This document shows, piece by piece, positions 28,145 through 37,237 of a DNA stretch of 64,000 bases; positions within the stretch are counted from its first letter, which is position 1, and every line of letters starts with the position of its first letter. The translations under genes were made by a program, and so were the position numbers. The stretch comes from Gemmatimonadota bacterium (GTDB taxonomy: Bacteria; Gemmatimonadota; Gemmatimonadetes; Gemmatimonadales; Gemmatimonadaceae), in contig VHBQ01000003.1 of the NCBI GenBank assembly GCA_016871855.1, positions 28,484 to 92,483 of the forward strand, read 5' to 3'. Under the pieces are notes generated by a model. It was given only the letters and a program-made list of their open reading frames with translations. It was not told the DNA's origin and ran no database searches.

Positions 28145-30004
28145 ATGCCGCCCACCTCGCGCGTCGATCCGCTGTTCGTCGAGTTTCAGCTGGCCGTGGC
28201 TGGGCGCTACTCGCTGGACCGCGAGTTGGGGCGCGGCGGCATGGGCATTGTCTACCTCGCGCGCGACGTGCAACTGGATCGGCACGTCGCCATCAAGGTG
28301 CTGCCGCCGGAGCGCGGCCTCGACGGGGACGTTCGCGATCGGTTCCTGCGCGAGGCGCGCCTCGCCGCCAAGCTGTCGCACCCGAATATCGTGCCGATCC
28401 ACGCCGTGGACGAAGCGGCGCAGTTTGTCTTCTACGTGATGGCGTATGTGGACGGCGAGACCCTCGCCGAGCGCGTGCGGACCCGCGGCCCGATGGCCGC
28501 CGCCGAAGCCACGAAGGTCCTGCGGGAGGTCGCGTGGGCGCTGGGGCACGCCCACGCCCAGGGCGTCGTCCACCGCGACGTGAAGCCCGAGAACATCCTG
28601 CTCGAGCGCGGCACGGGGCGGGCGTTGGTCACCGATTTCGGCATCGCGGCCGCCGCCGGCACGGAGGACGCGGGGGCGGTGGCGGGAACGCCGGAGTACA
28701 TGAGCCCTGAGCAGGCACTGGGCCACGCGGCGGATGCCCGCTCCGACATCTACGAACTCGGCGCGACCGCCTTCTTTGTGTGCACGGGCCGTCCGCCATT
28801 CACGGGCGCCGGCGCGGTGGACGTGCTGGCCAAGCAGGTGGCCGCCCCCACGCCTGCCCTCACGGTTCCGGGGACGAGCATCCCGCGCGGGCTGGCGCAC
28901 CTCATTGAGAAGTGCCTGGTGAAGGAGCCGGCCGGACGGCCACAGAGCGCGCTCGCGCTGGCCGAGCAGCTTGGCGCGGTGGTCGAGGAGCGGCGAGAGA
29001 TTCCGGCGGCACTGCGCGCGTTCGTGAAGCGCGACGGGCGCATACTCAGCACGGCGGGCGTCCTCGTGGTCGGGTACATCGGCCTGACGGCGCTCGTCGC
29101 GATCGGGATGACTGCCGGCCTCTGGGCCGTCGCGCTGGTCGGAGCGGGGGTACTCATCGCGCCGCTGGTTGCTATGGTGTCGGCCGCGCGCAAGCTGTTA
29201 CGGCGCGGCTTCGAGTTGCCCGACCTCCGGCTGGCGTTCGATCACGAGATCCAGCAGCTACGCGAGGAGTTCCACGCCGCGGGGCTACAGGAGCGACTCG
29301 GCCTTGAGGCGGCGGCGACGGGTGTGGCGCTGGTGAGCGGCGCGTTGGCAATCACACTGAATGTGCTCCAGGTCTTCTTCGACTCCGGCCGCATGGCGAT
29401 GCTCGGCACGCCGCTGCTGATGTTCGGCGTGGTTGGCGGCCTGGTCGTGCGTTCGATGCTCCGCAATCGTCGCCCGTACGCTGCGGTGCAGGGTTGGGCC
29501 AAGGTGTGGCTCGGGCGGCTCGGCCGCGCGGTGTTTGCCGTTGCGCGCCGGTTGGGCGGCCGACCCCAAAACGGCGCGGCGACCACGCACCGCGCTACGG
29601 AGCTTGCCATCGGACTTGCCGCCAACGAGCTCTTCTCCTCGCTGCCGCGCGACACGCGCAAGCGCCTCGGCGACGTGCCGGGAATCGTCGACTCGCTGCA
29701 GCGCGATGCGGAGACGCTCCGCGGACACCACCAGCGGTTGCAGGACGCCTTGGCCGACGCGGGCGAGTCCGCGACCGGCGACGAGTACGCCACGGTGCGG
29801 CGCATGCGCGATGAGCTCCGCGACCGCCACCGTGAGGTCGTCTCGACGCTTGAGCGGATGCGGCTCGACCTCCTGCGCCTGCACGCCGGCGCGGTATCGG
29901 TGGACGGCGTGACCACGCAGGTGGGGCTCGCCGGCGACGTGGCGCAGGAAGTGCGCCGATTGCTCGAGGCGCGCGGCGAGCTTGAGCGGTTCCTCGCGCG
30001 TTAG
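28145..30004 (+). CDS. Ser/Thr protein kinase, paralogous to 13065..14855
   Basis: GRYSLDRELGRGGMGIVYLARDVQLDRHVAIKVL...HRDVKPENILLERGTG...DFGIAAAAG...GTPEYMSPEQ; C-terminal SSLPRDTRKRLGDVPGIVDSLQRDAETLR. Confidence 0.93.
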   Translation: MPPTSRVDPLFVEFQLAVAGRYSLDRELGRGGMGIVYLARDVQLDRHVAIKVLPPERGLDGDVRDRFLREARLAAKLSHPNIVPIHAVDEAAQFVFYVMAYVDGETLAERVRTRGPMAAAEATKVLREVAWALGHAHAQGVVHRDVKPENILLERGTGRALVTDFGIAAAAGTEDAGAVAGTPEYMSPEQALGHAADARSDIYELGATAFFVCTGRPPFTGAGAVDVLAKQVAAPTPALTVPGTSIPRGLAHLIEKCLVKEPAGRPQSALALAEQLGAVVEERREIPAALRAFVKRDGRILSTAGVLVVGYIGLTALVAIGMTAGLWAVALVGAGVLIAPLVAMVSAARKLLRRGFELPDLRLAFDHEIQQLREEFHAAGLQERLGLEAAATGVALVSGALAITLNVLQVFFDSGRMAMLGTPLLMFGVVGGLVVRSMLRNRRPYAAVQGWAKVWLGRLGRAVFAVARRLGGRPQNGAATTHRATELAIGLAANELFSSLPRDTRKRLGDVPGIVDSLQRDAETLRGHHQRLQDALADAGESATGDEYATVRRMRDELRDRHREVVSTLERMRLDLLRLHAGAVSVDGVTTQVGLAGDVAQEVRRLLEARGELERFLAR

Positions 30005-30016
30005 AGGTCGCGGAGC

Positions 30017-31714
30017 TTGGGAAACCGCCGTGACCTCCTGCGCCGCGCGGCGGCGGCCACGCCGTTGCTGCTGGGCGCGTGCCGCCTCCCGAGGGGCGTC
30101 GCCCTCGGTCGCGAGTCGGCGCAACGCGGCGGACGTGAACGGAGCGCCGACCTCGTCATCATCGGCGGTGGCCTGGGCGGCTGTGCCGCCGCGCTCGCCG
30201 CTGCCCGCCGCGGCCGTCGCGTGGTCCTCACTGAGGAGAGCTCGTGGATCGGCGGACAGATCACCGCGCAGGCGGTGCCGCCGGACGAGAATCGCTGGAT
30301 TGAGACCATCGGTGGCACGCGCAGCTACCTCGCGCTCCGTGAGGGGATCCGTGCCTCGTATCGCGCGCGACGGCCACTGACGGAGCGCGCGCGGGCGAAC
30401 GCGCGGCTGAACCCCGGCAACGGCTGGGTGTCGCGCCTCTGCTGCGAACCGCGCGTCGCACTCGCGGTGCTGCACGAAATGCTCGCGCCGTTCGTCGCGA
30501 ACGGGCAGGTGTCCCTTCTGCTGCGGCACCGCGCTGTGCGCGCCGAGGTGGATGGTGACCGGGTGCGGGCGGTCCACGTGCGCGATGCGGACTCCGGCGA
30601 AGAGGTGACGCTGCAGGCGCCCTTCTTCCTTGACGCCACCGAGCTGGGCGACCTGTTTCCGCTCACCGGCACCGAGTACGTCACGGGCGCGGAGTCGCAG
30701 GCGCAAACCGGGGAGCCCCACGCCAAGGCGGTCGCGGAGCCGGACAACGTGCAGGGGTTCACCGCCTGCTTCGCCGTGGAGTACCTGCCCGGCGAGGACC
30801 ACGTCATCGCGCGCCCCGCGGAGTACGCGTCGTGGCGCAACGTGATGATGACCGCCGCCGATGGCACGCGGCACCGGCTGGTCAGCTTCGACGACGCCGA
30901 CTCGAAGCGCCTCGGGTTCGACCCGGTGAAGCGCACGGGGCTGTGGACCTACCGCCGCATCCTCGACCGCGACCTGTTCACGCCGGGCACCTATCCTGGC
31001 GACATCTCGATCATCAACTGGGCGCAGAACGACTATTCGTTCGGGTCGCTGCTCGACGTATCGGCGGCGGATGCGGCGCGGCACGTCGCGCGCGCCAAGG
31101 CGCTCAGCCTCGCGCTGCTCCACTGGTTGCAGACGGAAGCGCCACGCCCGGACGGCGGCGCTGGCTGGCCCGGCCTGCGCCTCCGACCAGACATCGTCGG
31201 CACCGCGGACGGTCTCGCCATGTACCCCTACATCCGCGAGAGCCGCCGTCTGCTCGCCGAGTTCACGGTGCTCGAGCAGCACGTCACCGAGGAGGCGCGC
31301 CTGCGCGAGACGGGGCTGGGCCGCGACGAGGTGACGGCGGCGCCGTTCGCCGACAGCGTGGGCATCGGGCACTACAGCATGGACCTGCACGTGACCACGC
31401 GCGGCGATCGCGGGCGGTACGGCGCCACGCTGCCGTTCCAGATCCCCCTGGGATCGCTCATCCCCAGGCGCGTTGAGAACCTGCTCCCCGCGTGCAAGAA
31501 CCTCGGCGTCACTCACTTGACCAACGGGTGCTATCGCCTGCATCCCATCGAATGGAACGTCGGGGAGAGTGCTGGCGCGCTCGCCGCGTTCTGCGTCGCG
31601 CGCCGGGCGCGACCTCGCGTCGTGCGGCAAGACGCGGCGCTGCTCGCGGAGTTCCAGCGCGAACTGCGCGACGACGGGGTGCCTCTCTCGTGGCCGCGGC
31701 CCTTGCCCGCCTGA
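30017..31714 (+). CDS. FAD-dependent oxidoreductase, predicted Tat/lipoprotein (TTG start)
   Basis: RRDLLRRAAAATPLLLGAC leader; ADLVIIGGGLGGCAAALAAARRGRRVVLTEESSWIGGQIT. Confidence 0.85.
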   Translation: MGNRRDLLRRAAAATPLLLGACRLPRGVALGRESAQRGGRERSADLVIIGGGLGGCAAALAAARRGRRVVLTEESSWIGGQITAQAVPPDENRWIETIGGTRSYLALREGIRASYRARRPLTERARANARLNPGNGWVSRLCCEPRVALAVLHEMLAPFVANGQVSLLLRHRAVRAEVDGDRVRAVHVRDADSGEEVTLQAPFFLDATELGDLFPLTGTEYVTGAESQAQTGEPHAKAVAEPDNVQGFTACFAVEYLPGEDHVIARPAEYASWRNVMMTAADGTRHRLVSFDDADSKRLGFDPVKRTGLWTYRRILDRDLFTPGTYPGDISIINWAQNDYSFGSLLDVSAADAARHVARAKALSLALLHWLQTEAPRPDGGAGWPGLRLRPDIVGTADGLAMYPYIRESRRLLAEFTVLEQHVTEEARLRETGLGRDEVTAAPFADSVGIGHYSMDLHVTTRGDRGRYGATLPFQIPLGSLIPRRVENLLPACKNLGVTHLTNGCYRLHPIEWNVGESAGALAAFCVARRARPRVVRQDAALLAEFQRELRDDGVPLSWPRPLPA

Positions 31715-31721
31715 CACGCGA

Positions 31722-31748
31722 CAGCGCCCGGTTCATCACCGGGCGCTG
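31722..31748. terminator. Bidirectional terminator-like hairpin between convergent genes
   Basis: CAGCGCCCGG-ttcatca-CCGGGCGCTG. Confidence 0.6.
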
Positions 31749-31770
31749 CGAACGGCGACGGGCGGCGAGG

Positions 31771-32316
31771 CTACTTCTTCAACGCCCCAATCACGGAGTC
31801 CACCGCGGCGAGATACGCGCTCACCAGCGGGCGGCGGGCCGTGAACATGATCTCGGCGCCGCTGTTGGTGAAGAACTTCACCTCGACGTTCTCCGTCGCC
31901 TTCCGCAGCGCGTCGTCAGGGACGCGCGCGCCGACCGTCGACGTCGGGGCGCAACGGTTGTTGAGGCAGTTCTGGTCGTCGCGCTGGCTGCTCACGGGGA
32001 GGGGACGGTTCAGTCCCTGCGCCTTCGCGACGTCGGTGATCGCGGGATAGCCGCTGGTCACCCAGAGCCGATGATACCGGTCCGGCGAGCCGTTGCGCTT
32101 GACGAAGGTCCGCAGGCCAAACTGCGGCTCCGTCGCGTTCCACGCGACGATCTCGACGATGGAGGCCTTCTCGAAGTCGCGGATCTGGATGACGGCGCCG
32201 CCCTGCGGCGGCTCGTGGCCCGCGCTCGAACGCGCGGCGGCCGTGACGACGCCCGCCGCGGCGATCACCGCGAGCGCGCGGAGCACAATACGGGAGGTGG
32301 AACGAGTCATGATCAC
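31771..32316 (-). CDS. Secreted hypothetical protein
   Basis: Signal peptide SRIVLRALAVIAAAGVVTAAARSSAG; coding-like composition; start could be 32310. Confidence 0.65.
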   Translation of the reverse strand: MIMTRSTSRIVLRALAVIAAAGVVTAAARSSAGHEPPQGGAVIQIRDFEKASIVEIVAWNATEPQFGLRTFVKRNGSPDRYHRLWVTSGYPAITDVAKAQGLNRPLPVSSQRDDQNCLNNRCAPTSTVGARVPDDALRKATENVEVKFFTNSGAEIMFTARRPLVSAYLAAVDSVIGALKK

Positions 32317-32960
32317 TGGTCCGTGGAAAGGTGACGCAGCACCGCCCGCACCGGGGCGGCATCAAGCCCGCCGAGCTTCATCGGGGCGGCCATCAGATGG
32401 TACCCCCCGGCGGCGGGAATGGAAAGGTTCAGGTTCTCCAGGTTGAACGCGCCCCCATCGAAGAGGGCGTGATGCACCGCCAGCGCTTTCGACTCCTTCA
32501 GGTCCACGCTGGGGCAGTCCACGCCCAGCAGTCGCAGCCCTTCGGCGACGAGCGAGGCGGCGCACGCGGCGCTGAGCGCCGGCCACGACGCCGGAAACGC
32601 GCCGCTGGCAATGGAGCGACCGGTCTTGAGTAGCAGGCGCTGGGGCGACTCGGTCAGCCCGGCGCGCCGCAAATCGTCGCGAGTCAGCTCGCCCTCGGCG
32701 CTCGAGACGTCCAGCACCACCGCCGGTCCGATGAAGGCATCCAACGGCAGCGCATCGCTCGCCGCCGCGCCGTCGCGCACGTGCAGCGGCGCGTCGGCGT
32801 GCGTCCCCACGTGCGGGCTCGTGTGGATGGCTGAGAGATTCACGCTTTCGCCGTCGCTGATGCGCCACGTCCACCCGCACGAGAACGGCGTGTCCCCCGG
32901 CCACTCGGGAGTGCCCGGCGCCACCGTCACGGAGATGTCGATGAATGCCTGCGGCTTCAC
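32313..32960 (-). CDS. Cyclase family / KynB-type arylformamidase (GTG start)
   Basis: IDISVTVAPGTPEWPGDTPFSCGW...SAIHTSPHVGTHADAPLHVRDG...PAVVLDVSS. Confidence 0.85.
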   Translation of the reverse strand: MKPQAFIDISVTVAPGTPEWPGDTPFSCGWTWRISDGESVNLSAIHTSPHVGTHADAPLHVRDGAAASDALPLDAFIGPAVVLDVSSAEGELTRDDLRRAGLTESPQRLLLKTGRSIASGAFPASWPALSAACAASLVAEGLRLLGVDCPSVDLKESKALAVHHALFDGGAFNLENLNLSIPAAGGYHLMAAPMKLGGLDAAPVRAVLRHLSTDQ

Positions 32961-33038
32961 GTCTGTTGTTTCTCTGTTGTTTCTGTTGTTTCTGTCGTTT
33001 CTGTTGTTTCTCTGTTGTCTCTCTGTTGTTTCTCTGCG
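32961..33038. repeat. AGAAACAAC / AGAGAAACAAC tandem repeat filling the bshB1-kynB spacer
   Basis: Minus strand: cgcagagaaacaacagagagacaacagagaaacaacagaaacgacagaaacaacagaaacaacagagaaacaacagac. Confidence 0.9.
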
Positions 33039-33758
33039 CTAGAAGCTCTCAGCTTCCAGCGCCATCACATCGTCCACGCGCATCGTTTCCTGCGTCCAGA
33101 ACGGCTCGCCGTACCGCACGCGGATGAGCGAGCCGTAGTGCGCCGACTGGTGCCGGATGATGTCGGCCAGCGGTTCTCCGTTGGGATACACCTCACCGGC
33201 CTGGATCACGCCCTCGAACTGCGACGCGTAGCAGGCGACCGCGCGGAGCTTCGTCTCAAAGTCGGCGGAAATGTCCACCACGAACGTCGGCTTCACGTGG
33301 TCTTCGCGATACGCGATCGCGTGCAGGAGCTTGCGCGGGCGGTGCGGCTCGCTCTCCGGGTCGGTCTTCCGGACGCCGGCGAGGAAACAGCCGTCGCGGA
33401 TCATCTGCGCCGCGATCCGATGGTCCGGGTGCCGTCCCTTGGGCGCGGGGGCGATGACCACCTGCGGGCGCAGGCGTCGAATCACCTTGGCAATCAGCAC
33501 GCGGTTGGCGGGGGTGTTCTCCAGTCCCGAGTCGGGGAGGCCAAGGTTCTCGCGATGCGCGAGGCCGAGCACCTGCGCCGCCTGCGCCGCCTCGGCGGCC
33601 CGGAGCTCCACCGACCCCCGCGTCCCCATCTCACCGCGCGTCAGGTCCACGATGGCGGTGCGCCGTCCCTCGCGCGCAACCTTGGCCAGCGTGCCGCCGC
33701 AGAGCAGCTCGGCGTCGTCGGGATGCGGGGCGAAGGCGAGGAGATGTATGTCGGGCAT
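33039..33758 (-). CDS. bshB1: Bacillithiol biosynthesis deacetylase BshB1-like
   Basis: MPDIHLLAFAPHPDDAELLCGGTLAKVAREGRRTAIVDLTRGEMGTRGSVELRAAEAAQAAQVLGLAHRENLGLPDS...APAPKGRHPDHRIAAQMI. Confidence 0.9.
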   Translation of the reverse strand: MPDIHLLAFAPHPDDAELLCGGTLAKVAREGRRTAIVDLTRGEMGTRGSVELRAAEAAQAAQVLGLAHRENLGLPDSGLENTPANRVLIAKVIRRLRPQVVIAPAPKGRHPDHRIAAQMIRDGCFLAGVRKTDPESEPHRPRKLLHAIAYREDHVKPTFVVDISADFETKLRAVACYASQFEGVIQAGEVYPNGEPLADIIRHQSAHYGSLIRVRYGEPFWTQETMRVDDVMALEAESF

Positions 33759-33776
33759 GGATCTGAGATGGGCGGA

Positions 33777-33909
33777 GTGACGGCGGACGGTGGACGGTGG
33801 ACGGTGGATGTGGCAAGCGGCACCGGTCCCGTGATTGTAATAAGCTACAGTTGCAAGCCAGACCGCGTCATCCACCGTCTACCGTCCACCGTCCACCGTC
33901 GACCGTCTA
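33777..33909. repeat. Inverted pair of GGTGGAC heptad arrays (palindromic element) between divergent bshB1 and ridA-like gene
   Basis: gtgacggcggacggtggacggtggacggtggatg ... catccaccgtctaccgtccaccgtccaccgtcgaccgtc. Confidence 0.9.
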
Positions 33910-33921
33910 TCCTCACCCCAC

Positions 33922-34317
33922 ATGCTTGCCATCACCACCCCCTCCGCCCCCCTCCCCGCCGGCCACTACTCCCAGGCCATCGTGCACGACGGCTGCGTTT
34001 ACGTCGCCGGTCAGCTTCCCATCGTCCCCGGTCAGAAGGAGCACCGCGTCGGGACCATCGAGGAGCAGACCGCGCAGGTCTTCGCCAACGTCCGGGCCGT
34101 GCTTCAGGCCGCCGGCAGCGACCTGAACCGGATGCTACAGGTGACGGTCTACATCTCCGATATGGAGCTGTGGGGACGGTTCAATGCGGCGTACATCGCG
34201 CTGATGGGTGACCACAAGCCGGCGCGCGCCGTGGTGCCGGTCAACGCGCTGCACTACGGCTATCAGGTGGAGGTGCAGGTGATCGCGGCGCTCAACGAGG
34301 CGAGCGGGGGCGCGTGA
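33922..34317 (+). CDS. Rid family deaminase-like protein
   Basis: PLPAGHYSQAIVHDGCVYVAGQLPIVPG...QVFANVRAVLQAAGSDLNRMLQVTVYISDM...ARAVVPVNALHYGYQVEVQVIA. Confidence 0.92.
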   Translation: MLAITTPSAPLPAGHYSQAIVHDGCVYVAGQLPIVPGQKEHRVGTIEEQTAQVFANVRAVLQAAGSDLNRMLQVTVYISDMELWGRFNAAYIALMGDHKPARAVVPVNALHYGYQVEVQVIAALNEASGGA

Positions 34318-34434
34318 GCGGGGAGCTCGCGATGACGTCGAAGGCCCGCTTCGAGATGTGGCTCACGATGCGCTTTCCGTCGCTCGCGGAACGGAGGGCG
34401 GTGAAGCGGGGACGCCAATCCACAGTGCAGGGAA

Positions 34435-34459
34435 CAGGGAGCAGAGTGGGGTGCAGGGG
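34435..34459. repeat. CAGGGAGCAGAGTGKGGTGCAGGGG dispersed repeat, copy 1
   Basis: 24 of 25 nt identical to 42517..42541. Confidence 0.85.
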
Positions 34460-34462
34460 AGG

Positions 34463-34503
34463 GGGGAAAAGGAAAGCGGGCCACGGAGGATCCGTGGCCC
34501 GCT
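34463..34503 (-). terminator. Rho-independent terminator for the LTXXQ-type gene
   Basis: Minus strand AGCGGGCCACGGATCCTCCGTGGCCCGCT then TTCCTTTTCC. Confidence 0.82.
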
Positions 34504-34523
34504 CTGCGTTGACGCACAGCTGG

Positions 34524-34904
34524 CTAGCGCGGTGGGCGCTGGCCGGGGCGGGGCATGTTCTCGAGGTTCTTCGTGAACTGCTCCTGCTGCTCGGGAGTCA
34601 GCACGGCCTTGATGGCGTCGTTCCGCTTGGTCGTGACGGCCATCATCTTGGCGCGCATTTCGTCGGTCGGCGGGCCGCCGGCAGCCTGCGCTTCCTGGCG
34701 CATCTTCATGCTCTCCTCACGGGCCGCTGCGACGATCGAATCCACCTTTGCCTTCTGCGCATCGGTGAGCGTGATGCCCTGCATCATCATCTCCATCGCC
34801 CGCTGGGCGCCGCCCTGCCCACCGCCCGGCGGTCCGCCCTGCGCCATTGTCGTGGATGCCGTCAGCACGATCGCGGCAGCGGCCAGAAACCGAATCAGCT
34901 TCAT
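34524..34904 (-). CDS. Small periplasmic LTXXQ/Spy-like protein
   Basis: Signal peptide; GITLTDAQKAKVDSIVAAAREES...KAVLTPEQQEQFTKNLENM. Confidence 0.75.
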   Translation of the reverse strand: MKLIRFLAAAAIVLTASTTMAQGGPPGGGQGGAQRAMEMMMQGITLTDAQKAKVDSIVAAAREESMKMRQEAQAAGGPPTDEMRAKMMAVTTKRNDAIKAVLTPEQQEQFTKNLENMPRPGQRPPR

Positions 34905-35104
34905 CCTTCCTCCGAATGGTGTGCTCCCGGCGCCGATCGCCGGGGGGTCGCCCAACAGTACGCGCGGCGGGCCGCGGGCGTTAGGCGTCCCCTGCGGCGG
35001 GGCGAAACCGGGGTCCGATTCCGGTGGTAATATTCACGAGGAGCCGCCGCGGTGAACCGCCGGGCGGCCGTTGCAGCGTCCCACTCACTTCTGCCCACGA
35101 CCAC

Positions 35105-36778
35105 ATGCGTTTGCTCGCCACGGCCGCCGCGGCCCTCGCCCTCTCTGTCAGCGCCGCCTCCGCCCAGCATCTGCCGATCAAACGCCAGGCCAAGCCCACG
35201 CAGCCGGCCATCACCGCCGAGGATTTGATGTCGCGGCTGTACGCCTACGCCGACGACTCGCTCGCCGGCCGAGCCACCGGCACCGTGCAGCACGACAAGG
35301 CGACGGAGATCATCGCCGCATGGGCTCGGCAGGCCGGTCTCAAGCCGATGGGGGACAGCGGCACGTATTTCCAGGCGGTTCCGCTCGTTCGCCGGGCCTG
35401 GGTGACGTCGCCCGTGGCCGCGGGGGGCAGGACGTTCGAGTACCTGAAGGACTACGGGGTCTTCGCCCAGTGGGGAACCAAGCCGTTCGACAGCGCCGAC
35501 GTGGTGTTCGGCGGGCTCATCGGCGACACGGCGGTCAAGCTCACCGCCGAGCAGACCCGCGGCCGCGTTGTCGTCTTCGGGTACACCCCCGAGATGGCGT
35601 CCAAGGGCGTGCAGATTCAGCTCACGGCCGCGCTGACCAAGCCGGTCGGCAGCGCGGCGGCGGTGCTGCTGCCCATGTTGGACGACGCGCCCTCGGGGCT
35701 CCGCGGGTACTTCATGCAGCCGGAGACGGTGACGCCGCCAACGAGCGGTCCCACCATGGTCATGCCGCCGGTCATCGTGGCGTCGAAGGCCATGGCCGAA
35801 GCGCTGGTCGGTAGCCCGCTCGTGTCGGCCAAGTGGGGTACGATGACCGGCCGCTACACCGGCAAGGTCGAGCTTCGGGACACACCGACCAGTGGTCGCA
35901 ACGTCGTGGCGGTGCTCGACGGCGCCGACCCGGTGCTGCGGCACCAATACGTGGCCATCGGGGCACACAGCGACCACGTGGGCACCTCCGTCGGCGCGGT
36001 GGACCACGACTCGTTGCGCGCGTTCAACCTGCAGGTCGAACGCCTGAAAGCGACGCTGGCTCCCGGCAAGGAGCCCACGCCGGCGCAGCTCGCGGCGATT
36101 CGCGTGAACGTGGATTCGCTCCGCGTCATCCGCCGTCCGCGCGCCGACTCAATCTCCAACGGCGCGGATGATGACGGATCGGGCACCGTGGCCGTGATGG
36201 AAGTGGCCGAAGCATTGGCGGGCGCGAAAGTGAAGCCGCGCCGTTCGGTGCTCTTCGTCTGGCACATGGGCGAGGAGGTCGGCCTTGTCGGCTCGAACTG
36301 GTTCACCAAGCATCCCACGGTGGACCGCGATTCCATCGTCGCGCAACTCAACCTCGATATGGTCGGCCGTGGATCAGCGGGCGATCTGCCGGGCGGCGGG
36401 CCGACGTACCTGCAGCTCGTCGGCACTCGCCGTCTGTCCACGGAACTCGGTGACCTGATCGAGACGGTGAACAAGATGCGGCAGTCGCCGTTCAGCTTCG
36501 ACTACACCTTCGACGCGCCCGGGCATCCGGAGAACATCTACTGCCGCTCGGACCACTGGAGCTACGCGCGCTACGGCATTCCGGTGGCGTTCTTCACCAC
36601 CGGGTTGCACGCCGACTACCACCAGGTGACCGACGAGTCGCAGTACATCGACTATCCGCACATGGCGTCGGTGACGCAGCTCGTGCACGACGTGGCGCTC
36701 GCCGTGGCCAACGCCGACAAGCGCCCCGTGGTGGACAAGCCCAAGCCGTCATCCCCCAACGCCGCCTGTCGCCAATAG
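35105..36778 (+). CDS. M28-family metallopeptidase (secreted)
   Basis: QYVAIGAHSDHVG...SISNGADDDGSGTVAVMEVAEAL...LFVWHMGEEVGLVGSNWFTKHP...QLNLDMVGRG...SDHWSYARYGIPVAFFTTGLHADYH. Confidence 0.92.
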   Translation: MRLLATAAAALALSVSAASAQHLPIKRQAKPTQPAITAEDLMSRLYAYADDSLAGRATGTVQHDKATEIIAAWARQAGLKPMGDSGTYFQAVPLVRRAWVTSPVAAGGRTFEYLKDYGVFAQWGTKPFDSADVVFGGLIGDTAVKLTAEQTRGRVVVFGYTPEMASKGVQIQLTAALTKPVGSAAAVLLPMLDDAPSGLRGYFMQPETVTPPTSGPTMVMPPVIVASKAMAEALVGSPLVSAKWGTMTGRYTGKVELRDTPTSGRNVVAVLDGADPVLRHQYVAIGAHSDHVGTSVGAVDHDSLRAFNLQVERLKATLAPGKEPTPAQLAAIRVNVDSLRVIRRPRADSISNGADDDGSGTVAVMEVAEALAGAKVKPRRSVLFVWHMGEEVGLVGSNWFTKHPTVDRDSIVAQLNLDMVGRGSAGDLPGGGPTYLQLVGTRRLSTELGDLIETVNKMRQSPFSFDYTFDAPGHPENIYCRSDHWSYARYGIPVAFFTTGLHADYHQVTDESQYIDYPHMASVTQLVHDVALAVANADKRPVVDKPKPSSPNAACRQ

Positions 36779-36794
36779 CCTGGCAATACAGGTC

Positions 36795-36828
36795 AACCGT
36801 CCACCGTCCACCGTCCACCGTCCACCAT
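36795..36828. repeat. GTCCACC heptad array
   Basis: aaccgtccaccgtccaccgtccaccgtccaccatc. Confidence 0.88.
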
Positions 36829-36837
36829 CTGCACTTA

Positions 36838-37227
36838 ATGCGTCTCCTCATCCTCGCCCTCGCCCTCGCCGCCTGCGGCGCCCAAGGCACCGAGCCCGCA
36901 CTCGGTGAGAGCATCGAACTTCGCATCGGAGCGGCGGTCACCATCCCGGGTGACTCCGTGCGGGTGCGTTTCACGGACGTCACGTCGGATTCCCGTTGTC
37001 CGTCCAATGTCCAGTGCGTGTGGGCTGGCGAGGCGGTCACGGTCTTCACCATCGGCGCCACCGAGCAGGTGACGCTGACCCTTGGCGCCGACGCGAAGAA
37101 GGCCACCGTCATCGCGCGTGGACGCCAGATAACGCTCGTGGCGCTGAAGCCGTACCCCATTTCCACGGCGACGACCGCCAAGAGCGACTACATCGCGACG
37201 ATTCGCATCACGAGTGCTGCGGACTAG
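36838..37227 (+). CDS. Small lipoprotein of unknown function
   Basis: MRLLILALALAACGAQGTEPALG lipobox; SDSRCPSNVQCVWAGEAVTVF. Confidence 0.7.
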   Translation: MRLLILALALAACGAQGTEPALGESIELRIGAAVTIPGDSVRVRFTDVTSDSRCPSNVQCVWAGEAVTVFTIGATEQVTLTLGADAKKATVIARGRQITLVALKPYPISTATTAKSDYIATIRITSAAD

Positions 37228-37237
37228 CTAGTCCTGT

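Noticed and set aside
29285-31717. 810-aa minus-strand ORF opposite the kinase and FAD oxidoreductase
   Set aside because: Shadow ORF; plus-strand frames carry clear protein family motifs
34314-35030. Plus-strand ORF following the Rid-family gene (MSGELAMTSKARFEMW...)
   Set aside because: Runs through the 25-mer repeat, a terminator and the antisense of an LTXXQ-type gene; no motif support
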